Origin: Luidia sarsii
Taxonomy: Eukaryota; Echinodermata; Asteroidea; Paxillosida; Luidiidae
Length of the DNA stretch: 64,000 bases
Assembly: GCA_949987565.1 (NCBI GenBank)
Contig: OX465102.1
Span: forward strand, 26,281,665 to 26,345,664
Direction of reading: 5' to 3'
Numbering within the stretch: the first letter of the stretch is position 1; each line of letters starts with the position of its first letter. The notes beneath the pieces are model-generated. The model was not told the DNA's origin, did not search any database, and worked only from the letters and a program-made list of their open reading frames with translations. This document shows positions 56,641 to 64,000 of the stretch, piece by piece. The translations under genes and the position numbers were made by a program.

Positions 56641-58330
56641 AAAATGCAAGGCTGCAGTGGCAGGACGGACCTGTCTCGACGCAAGTCGATCTACGAGAAT
56701 TGGGGTCAAAATAATGACAGAGCTAAGCGACCGCCAGACTGTCCATACATAGAATATACAGAGGGTGTCTTCCCGGAACTTGATCGTGGACGGCAGTTAA
56801 CATCAGTTGTTATGATAATAGGGGGGGGGGGGGGCTAGACCCGAAATGAGAAACCAAATGTTTACGCCGAACGCTTAAATAGCGAGGTCTGTCGATCAGG
56901 AGTCTAATGCTGGAATGATAATCGCACGTCCACGGATATACTGTAGTTTGGCAGCCCGTGCACCAAGTGCGTATACTACAAGCTAACATTGCCCGCACCG
57001 TTAAATAGAATTCACAGATCTATATACTGCCGTGAGGAGTCACAAGTCAACTGGACTTCAGAAGTTGGAAGGTAAGCTCCATTTTGGCCGAGAATCTTTC
57101 TTAACGTTAGCTTATTGTAAACATGGTGCGGCTCCTTTGCAGTCAAAATGTAAACTAAGTGCGGTGGATCAAATCGAGTCAAATCATATCAACTCGAAGC
57201 CACCCGCATATTGAGGGAGTGTTAAACTTGCCGTTCTCACTCCATATAATACTCTGCAGATACTGTTGGCAAATATCTAACCAACATTGTTGCGAACCTT
57301 TGTCAAAAAAAATCAACTGACTTTGAAAAATGCCGAACAAACTGCGTCTGAATCGGTACTTGAGCCCGAGACATTTGGTTTTGCGCATACCATCTGCGCT
57401 CTTACGCTAGCCTACCATCTGAGCGTCCTCCTCAAATAGTCAAGAAGACTTTTCCGAGTTGTGCGGGCGCCAAAGTATATCAAATTGGAACTTTACTGTT
57501 AAAAAAGCGCTAGTGTTGGATTGTGTCGGTCAAAATCGGTCACAAACTTCAAACATTTCGGACAAACCCACTATTTGGCAAAAACGTATTACAGTATTGG
57601 TGGTTTTGCTCAAAATCATTTTCAATCTTCCAAACGGTTGGGCAAACTATATGACCCTTTATAAAATTTGGCCCAACTTTTTGTTCCAACAAAAAAACAC
57701 TGTCGCTTATATAGCTTTAAGACTTTCTTCCACGCTGATGTCATTGGCAACTCCGGTGCCACGACGTGTGGGGTTCCTTGTTACCGAGAACTCACTTCAA
57801 GTATCGGGGCACGACCTCCCGACTTCAATCCCACTCACCCGACCCATAGGTCAGGGCGCGATGATATTCCCACACTGCAAAGAGGGGGGGGGGGGTCATT
57901 ATCAAAACAAAAATAATTCCAGTAAAAAAAAAGTTCCTCGAGATTAGAGAACCCCAAACCATACATGGAAGTCCATCAAATCATCAACCGCCTTTGCCCA
58001 TCGACGGAAAGCATATTATTATATGTGCGAAAGAGTCAATCTGGATTACAGTATGTGAGCGGAGACTCTGGCACTATTTTTTATAGGCCTTTGGGAATTT
58101 CGTCCGTTTGATACTGGTTTGAATATTCTATGGGTACCATGGGAGGTGGATTCTCACTACACACAGTGTGATTGCCGTTTTTAAGGAATTAATGAAGTAC
58201 TCTGTATTGAATTTTTAAGTTATGTTTAATTAAAGTCATGAGTTTATTTCATTTAATGACGCATTCATAGTTGGTAAAATTTAATACCTTCCATGGTGGA
58301 AATTGGGGGTTGCGGGTACGCCATGGGGAG
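56641..58330. other. intergenic, no gene recognised
   Basis: A tRNA-SINE trace in inverse orientation lies near 57370-57425 (TTTTGCGCATACCATCTGCG, CTACCATCTGAGC), and poly-G runs are at 56820-56834 and 57884-57894. No gene is supported. Confidence 0.45.
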
Positions 58331-59222
58331 TGTCTTATTAAAGAGAGTCTGTTTAAGGAGTGTCTTATCAAGAAGTGTCTCTTTAGGGAGTGTCTTATCA
58401 TGAAGTGTCTCTTTAAGGAGTGTATTATCAAGAAGTGTCTCTTTAAGGAGTGTCTTATGAAGAAGTGTCCCTTTAAGGAGAGTCTTTTCAAGAAGTGTCT
58501 CTTTAAGGAGTGTCTTATCAAGAAGTGTCTCTTTAAGGAGTGTATTATAATGAAGTTCTCTTTAAGGAGTGTCTTATCAAGAAGTGTCTCTTTAAGGAGT
58601 GTCTTATCAAGAAGTGTCTCTTTAAGGAGAGTCTTATCAAGAAGTGTCTTTTTAAGGAGTGTCTTATCAAGAAGTGTCTCTTTAAGGAGTGTCTTATCAA
58701 GAAGTGTCTCTTTAAGGAGTGTCTTATCAAGAAGTGTCTCTTTAAGGAGTGTCTTATCAAGAAGTGTCTCTTTAAGGAGTGTCTTATCAAGAAGTGTCTC
58801 GTTAAGGAGTGTCTTATCAAGAAGTGTCTCTTTAAGGAGTGTCTTATCAAGAAGTGTCTCTTTAAGGAGTGTCTTATCAAGAAGTGTCTCTTTAAGGAGA
58901 GTCTTATCAAGAAGTGTCTCTTTAAGGAGTGTCTTATTAAGAAGTGTCTCTTTAAGGAGTGTCTTATCAAGAAGTGTCTCTTTAAGGAGTGTCTTATCAA
59001 GAAGTGTCTCTTTAAGGAGTGTCTTATCAAGACGTGTCTCTTTAAGGAGTGTCTTATCAAGAAGTGTCTCTTTAAGGAGTGTCTTATCAAGACGTGTCTC
59101 TTTAAGGAGTGTCTTATCAAGAAGTGTCCCTTTAAGGAGTGTCTTATCAAGAAGTGTCCCTTTAAGGTGTGTCTCATCAAGAGGTGTCTCTTAAAAGAGT
59201 GTCTTATCAAGATGTATCTCTT
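58331..59222. repeat. 30-bp minisatellite, about 30 units
   Basis: Unit: GTCTTATCAAGAAGTGTCTC then TTTAAGGAGT. The period is divisible by 3, so 10-residue repeat frames (ECLIKKCLFK on plus) remain open; no evidence of a real protein. Each unit contains TTTAA, a TTAA target. The array resumes for about one unit at 59556-59597 after MITE B copy 4. Confidence 0.95.
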
Positions 59223-59555
59223 TGGTAGAATATATAACATTGGTAAGATCGAAAAACAGAAATTTTCACAGATTTACATGAAACTTATACAGTTTGACGA
59301 TGGTTGTAGTAGAAATCTCGCACTGAAATGTAGGTCTAAAATGCTTTATTTTTGGTGAAAAGAGTAAAGAAATAGTTTACGTGTCACCCCTAGATCTAAA
59401 CGATGTTTTTGAACTCTTCTTTGAATGCTGTTTTTTCGCGAAACAAATAAAGAGGTTTTCCACTATTTTCTCGAGACTCGGTTGGCGGATTGAGCTGAAA
59501 TTTTCACAGGTGTGCTATTTTATGCATATGTTGGATCAGACAACGCATGAATTGC
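59223..59555. mobile_element. MITE B, copy 4, inserted in the 30-bp array
   Basis: The interior matches MITE B copy 2 (TCGAGACTCGGTTGGCGGAT, ATTTTCACAGGTGTGCTATT, ATGTTGGATCAGACAACG), with degraded ends. Array units lie on both sides, so it inserted into the array, probably at one of its TTAA sites. Confidence 0.7.
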
Positions 59556-59599
59556 CTTTATCAAAAAGTGTCTCTTAAGGGGTGTCTTATCAAGATGAC

Positions 59600-60570
59600 A
59601 ATCTGCGAGGACTCGGGGACATTCAGTCCGAAACGTCGAGTTTTACACCCACCGGTTCACCTTAGAACCACACCTCTTCACACTGCACATGTTGGACTCG
59701 AAACCCATACACATTATATACCTCTGTAGGTACATCCGTGATGACTGATACAGGCACGTGTTATTCTGTTTATCAGTGTATTATGGCGTCCTGTGAGATT
59801 TTGGGGGACTCCACACGAAGGCCGTTCGGCCATTTCCACGACCCTAGATATAGACTAATATTAGCTCTGGCTGCGCATGTGGTACACAGAGGGGAAATCC
59901 CCCGTTCACTTGCCGTTTGTGACCTCCACTTGGAGGTCATGTAGTTTGAAAGAACACTGCACCACGTACTAGACCGCTAGAACAAAGGGTATTTCCTAAA
60001 CGTTAGAAACATCACTTAATATGCTCATCATCCTCATATCAGGTTTTTGCATAATTATTTCATGAAAACTGTGGAAGGTGTATCAAATCATGACTTCCTT
60101 GTGTAAACAGATGACTATTTAATTAACAGTGGTGCATTGTTAAATTCAGAAAAAAACTACTAGCTTGAGGACGGTTTAAGATTATTGAAGTGAAGTTTAT
60201 AACTGAAACGAGAAAGGGTTTTTGTGCATTGGTGAATTCAGAAAACATGAGCTAAAGTCGGTTAAAAGATTATTGTAGTGAAGACGACTGAAACGAAATA
60301 AATAGGGGATTGTCAATCGTGTGCATAGCATTTACTGAGTTCCTTGCATACAATTATTTTCGGGTCTGCACTTCTTTCAGTCATGGCTAAGCGTAGGACT
60401 TAGTTGTGACAATATTCAACCATTAGTATTTACCAACGTCCGTCGCCTGGTAATATTTTAGGCTCAAAACGAGTCCCGCTGTTCGATGCTGTGGTTCAAA
60501 AATCAACCACAAACCTCAATGCAGCATTTCCGACAAAACCAGAGCAATTAGTGTTAGGCAAAACGGGTTT
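59600..60570. other. intergenic; hairpin-family fragment at 59618-59690
   Basis: CCGAAACGTCGAG followed by a GGTTC...GAACC hairpin and CACACCTCTTC is a fragment of the stem-loop repeat family. The plus-strand ORF 59738-59944 has no recognised domain. Confidence 0.45.
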
Positions 60571-60574
60571 GAAT

Positions 60575-60730
60575 AAGACTTAAGGCTTTGCATGGTGGGT
60601 GAATCAATATAGGAAGGTTTGCGGTGACACCATGTATCAGGTCTCTTAAAGGAAGAGGTTTGGTTCTGAAAAGAACCTGAGTGGTAACTCGACGTTTCGA
60701 CCAGTATGCTCTGGCCGTCATCAGGAGAAT
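60575..60730 (-). mobile_element. stem-loop repeat family, copy D
   Basis: Reverse orientation of 11705-11895: TTGCGGTGACACCATGTATC, then the 60662-60677 hairpin, then CTCGACGTTTCGACCAGT and CGTCATCAGGAGA. On the minus strand the hairpin is GGTTCTTTTCAGAACC, a paired change relative to copy C. Confidence 0.75.
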
Positions 60731-61222
60731 GTCTTGGGCTCGGTGTTGGAACTAGTGTAGTGATGTTTCAATATACCCAAACAGTGATCTAACTTTTCAA
60801 GGGGGTAATCCTGAATTGTGGTAGTTATTTTGTGCAGTTTGCGGAATGACTGTGGGTCACTCTAATTCTGTCATAGCCCTGTGCAGAGGACGATGTACCC
60901 GTTTCTTCATAGTAACATTTCATATTAAGAAGGCAAGCTATAGAACCCAAACCCGAGCCTAGCCTTCATTTCAACCCGTAGTCAATCTGGAAGCTCGATT
61001 CTTTAAAAAGAGTTTCCCTAAATGATTTGTAGGTGATATAAAATGCAACAGTAAGGGCCTAACCCTAACCCTGGCAAAATATCTGCTATCACTTGACCGT
61101 GGTGAGAAAAAAACAACCAGTCAACAAGCCCATTCCTAAACCTAAGCCTTGATTTCAGGCGCGTAGATGCAAGCCTAAGGAGTAATTAATACCTTAATTA
61201 ACTTTTTCAATTCTTCTTCGCA
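60731..61222. other. 5' flank / first intron end of SVEP1-like gene
   Basis: A short CCTAACCCTAACCCT run is at 61058-61072. The end of this stretch (TTTTTCAATTCTTCTTCGCAG, 61203-61222 for its last 20 bases) looks like a splice acceptor, so an untranslated first exon probably lies upstream and was not found. Confidence 0.5.
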
Positions 61223-61240
61223 GCAACGGTGGAGAGAACC

Positions 61241-63746
61241 ATGTACCTTGCCATGGTTGTTATCCTCCTGGTGCTGAGCACCGTGGACCGGTCCCGGCAG
61301 CAGCAGTCTCGGGACCACGTCCTGATGGCCGGGCTGGCTGCCACCGACCCCCAGGCAGGCCGGCACACCGACTCCCGTGCCGGCCGGCGCACCGACCCCC
61401 GTGCCGGCCGGCGCACCGACCTCGTCTTCCTGCTGGACGGCTCGAGCAGCATCGGGCGCAGCGACTTCGGCGTGCAGCTCTTCTTCGTGGAGAGCCTCCT
61501 GACCGACCTCAGCATCGGGCCGGACGAAACCCGCGTGGCCGTCGTCAGCTACGGCGAGACCGCGGTGAGTTCAGCACCGACGCCCCCCCCCCCCCACTGA
61601 CACACTAGTCCCCTGACTCTGCTGGAATAGGGCAGAACCAGCCGGAATGAGGGGTTACTTTTTTTTAACGCCGTTTGACTACCGCCTCGAATAATTCTTG
61701 CCCATTCCCAATAGTGTCTTACCTGCCCGATGCAGCTCTAATGTTGTTGATACTCAGTGGGAATAATTAGAATGCTGTAAGAATGCAGTCACAATAGCAA
61801 AAGAAAATGCAAAGAACTTTCATTCCGACGGCAATCTGGCGCTCTCCTTTTCATTAGTTTCCCTGTCTCAGATCGGAACGTTCGAATGTGCAAAGGATCG
61901 GTCAGGTGACTGACTGGTGTTGTCAAAGCCTTAAGGAACGAGAGAGGGGTCCCAAAATCCGAGATCGATACAGAGAACTCAATGATAACTAATTGATAAC
62001 TCATTGATCTCAACGCAGACCAGGTACATCGACCAAATTGCCGGCGAGCCGGGCAACAAATGCAGTTTCCTGAACGAACTGAAGGCAGTGACATACAATG
62101 GCGGAGGTACTACCAATATAGCCAGGGCTCTGGAGGAAGCTGGCCAGATACTCGCTCACAGTCGGCCGAACGTTACCCAGGTAAGTCGCCCTAGCCACGG
62201 CCGATGGGCTTATCGTTTGGGACAACCCCCCACCCCCGTCAAAACAATTAATTTACTCCAGGAAGCTATCAACAAGCCACGCCTCCTCTTTCAACCTCCA
62301 AATGATTACCTATTCAGATGCACATGTACATAGAATCAGTTGAATGCTTTCAAAGCATTCATCTATCTGAGTATTGGGGAACATCTAATCGACTCAAACT
62401 CCCAACATATCTGAAAACCCTGACTAAGGGTTTGGCAAACGGTGTTACCAAAAATGTTTTGTTAAATTCCATGACAGATTTGTCAACTTCCATGACAGAG
62501 AGTGAAATCTATACAATCTACACAGCCGCATAGAGAGCCAGAGAGAGGAAAGAAGAGAGTAAGAAAGAGGGACAGACAGACAGACAAAGAGAGTCAGAGG
62601 GAGGCAGGGAAACAGAGAGAGAGACAGACATTAAAACATACCGACAAACAAAGTGACAGAGACAAAGAGGCAGAGAGAAACGGAGAGAGACAGGGAGAGG
62701 CAGAGGAATGGGAGAAGAGGAAGGCCGAGAGAAGGGGGAGATAACTCGGAGGAGATGGAATCAGTCGATTCTGGATTCTTTATTCCCGACTCGAGACCGT
62801 GGTGCTGCTCAGTGACGGCGTGTCCAACACAGGGGCCGACCCGGTGGCCGAGGCCGACACGCTGCGAGCCAGCGGCCTGGAGATCTTCACCATCGGCGTG
62901 GGCCTCTTCGACCGCACGCAACTTCAACGGATGGCCGGCTCCACCGAGCGCTTCTTCTCCTACAACAGCTTCGACAACTTCCGACGGCTGGCACTGCGTA
63001 TGCGAGGCGGTAAGATATCTCCCATTGTATGTTTGTTTGTCCCCTTTTTTATTTAGTTTTAAATTTTGTTCTTGTGTATATTTGTCAACTGTATTTTTGG
63101 TTTCATTTGGAAAATAAAGTTTTCCTTTGAAAAGTCAAAAAGTCTTCTTCTTCTTCTTCTTCTTCTTTTGCTCCCCAGCCTCCTATATTTCCTCTTGCCT
63201 CTCCTCATCATCTCCCTCCTTCCCCTCCTTGTACTTGTCCCTCCCCTCTCCTCCATCTTCTCCCGCTTCCTCTTAATCACATTTAAACCAAAACCTTGTA
63301 CACCTCCGTTTTTCCTCTTCAACGTGCCCCTCCTTCCACCTTCCCTTCCATCCTTCCCCCCTACCCCTCTTTCCCCTCTCCCCCTTCCCAGACAGTCGTC
63401 TCGTAGTATTATTATTCCCCCCAAAATGACATGACGAAAATCCTATACGTGGACCCAATAATGTTTACCAGATATTTTGTCCCAGAGAATCTATGTTTTT
63501 TTTGTAGCATTGCATTTCTTCTTTTTCTAACTGGTCCCGTCCGAGCAGATCCACGTGAGACCATGTACGACGACACAGTGGACCAGTCGATGTGCGATAG
63601 TCTCTGCGTCCAGCCGTTCCCAGGGGCGGATAAAGGTTGCTGCGATTTGCAGGCACGTTGCACATGCTCACTGGTGGGCGGACTCCACCAGTGCGTCTGT
63701 GGGCCCGGCACATATGGACTCAACGGCTTCTTGTTCGAGTGCAAAC
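61241..63746 (+). CDS. SVEP1-like: SVEP1-like protein, 5' exons (partial)
   Basis: Coding exons 61241-61564, 62019-62180, 62796-63009 and 63549-63746; phases 0, 0, 1, then 1 into an unseen exon. The ATG at 61241 starts a hydrophobic signal peptide (MYLAMVVILLVLS). Residues about 37-60 hold three 8-residue repeats (AGRRTDPR type). The VWA domain (about 60-233) has a MIDAS of D66-G-S-S-S, the threonines of GGGTT (139-140) and LLSDG (D168). The fourth exon gives the CxxLC...CC...CxC...QCxCGPGTYG module that follows the VWA in vertebrate SVEP1, a large secreted matrix/adhesion protein. Introns of 454, 614 and 539 bp all have GT-AG ends. The acceptor at 62795 (CTCGAG) is weak, but frame and homology support it. 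The remaining sushi, EGF and pentraxin parts would lie beyond the right edge. Confidence 0.88.
62530..62755. repeat. GA-rich microsatellite in SVEP1-like intron 2
   Basis: (GAGA)n with GACAGACAGACA, purine-rich, ending about 40 bp upstream of the exon 3 acceptor and displacing the usual pyrimidine tract. Confidence 0.85.
63137..63172. repeat. (CTT)n and pyrimidine-rich intron 3
   Basis: A short (CTT)n run followed by CTCC-rich sequence up to about 63400, within the intron before the cysteine-rich exon. Confidence 0.7.
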
Positions 63747-63797
63747 GTAAGGTTGACAGTGTTCATGTCCATTTGCATGTCCGTATAAAATGTCCAT

Positions 63798-64000
63798 GAC
63801 CATGTTCATGTCCATGTCCTTGTCCATGTCCATGTCCACGCCCATGTCCATTCCCATGTCCATGCCCATGTCCATGCCCATGTCCATGCCCATGTCCATG
63901 CCCATGTCAATGCCCATGTCAATGCCCATGTCAATGCCCATGTCCATGCCCATGTCCATGCCTATGTCCATGCCCATGTCCATGCCCATATCCATGCCCA
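63798..64000. repeat. 12-bp array (CCCATGTCCATG)n at the right edge
   Basis: Begins about 50 bp after the donor at 63747 and continues past the window. The Met-Asp repeat frame on the minus strand is an artefact. Confidence 0.9.

Noticed and set aside
51246..59222. CRISPR-like arrays
   Set aside because: The repeats are contiguous without unique spacers, and the genome is eukaryotic.
58271..59358. Repeat proteins of 307, 272 and 231 aa in the 30-bp array
   Set aside because: Same reasoning: the period is divisible by 3 and frames are open on both strands.
63720..63995. Met-Asp repeat ORF on the minus strand
   Set aside because: Translation of the 12-bp (CCCATGTCCATG)n array, antisense to the SVEP1-like intron.

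Overview
The window looks like nuclear DNA of an invertebrate deuterostome (echinoderm, hemichordate or amphioxus type). The grounds are intron-less class A GPCR genes, spliced C-type lectin genes with GT-AG introns, an SVEP1-like gene, and dense short TIR elements, SINEs, DIRS-like and LINE remnants, minisatellites and interstitial TTAGGG-like tracts. I cannot name the species from sequence alone.

Six protein-coding genes are well supported. (1) 6551-7609, minus: single-exon rhodopsin-class GPCR with NRF in place of DRY, of the melatonin/GPR84/moody-like kind. (2-4) 17773-35463, minus: three tandem four-exon genes for a secreted C-type lectin (about 233-235 aa), with identical exon lengths except the last, identical intron phases and shared flanks; this is a recent triplication with a unit of about 7 kb. 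(5) 44752-46092, minus: single-exon aminergic GPCR with the residue signature of histamine H3/H4 receptors. (6) 61241 to the right edge, plus: 5' part of an SVEP1-like gene (signal peptide, VWA domain, SVEP1-type cysteine-rich/EGF module), continuing beyond the window.

Layout: 1-6.4 kb, repeats and a 32-bp minisatellite; 6.5-7.6 kb, GPCR1; 7.6-16.6 kb, repeats including a foldback with a telomere-like core and two inverted GC-rich foldbacks; 16.6-36.1 kb, the lectin triplication with spacers full of TTAA-flanked MITEs; 36.9-37.8 kb, decayed LINE; 38-44.7 kb, microsatellite, MITEs and a SINE split by a 1.18-kb TIR element; 44.75-46.1 kb, GPCR2; 46.1-61.2 kb, repeats, a 33-bp array (about 40 units), a DIRS-like gag remnant and a 30-bp array (about 30 units); 61.2-64.0 kb, SVEP1-like exons ending in a 12-bp array.

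The six genes do not form a pathway. The most notable signals are the lectin triplication with divergent calcium/sugar-site residues and a 0.6-kb inversion between its spacers, a repeat family carrying a hairpin like the histone mRNA 3' stem-loop with a paired substitution, telomere-like tracts at the centre of two unrelated foldbacks, and several readable nested insertions. All family names rest on motif recognition by eye; no database search was run.
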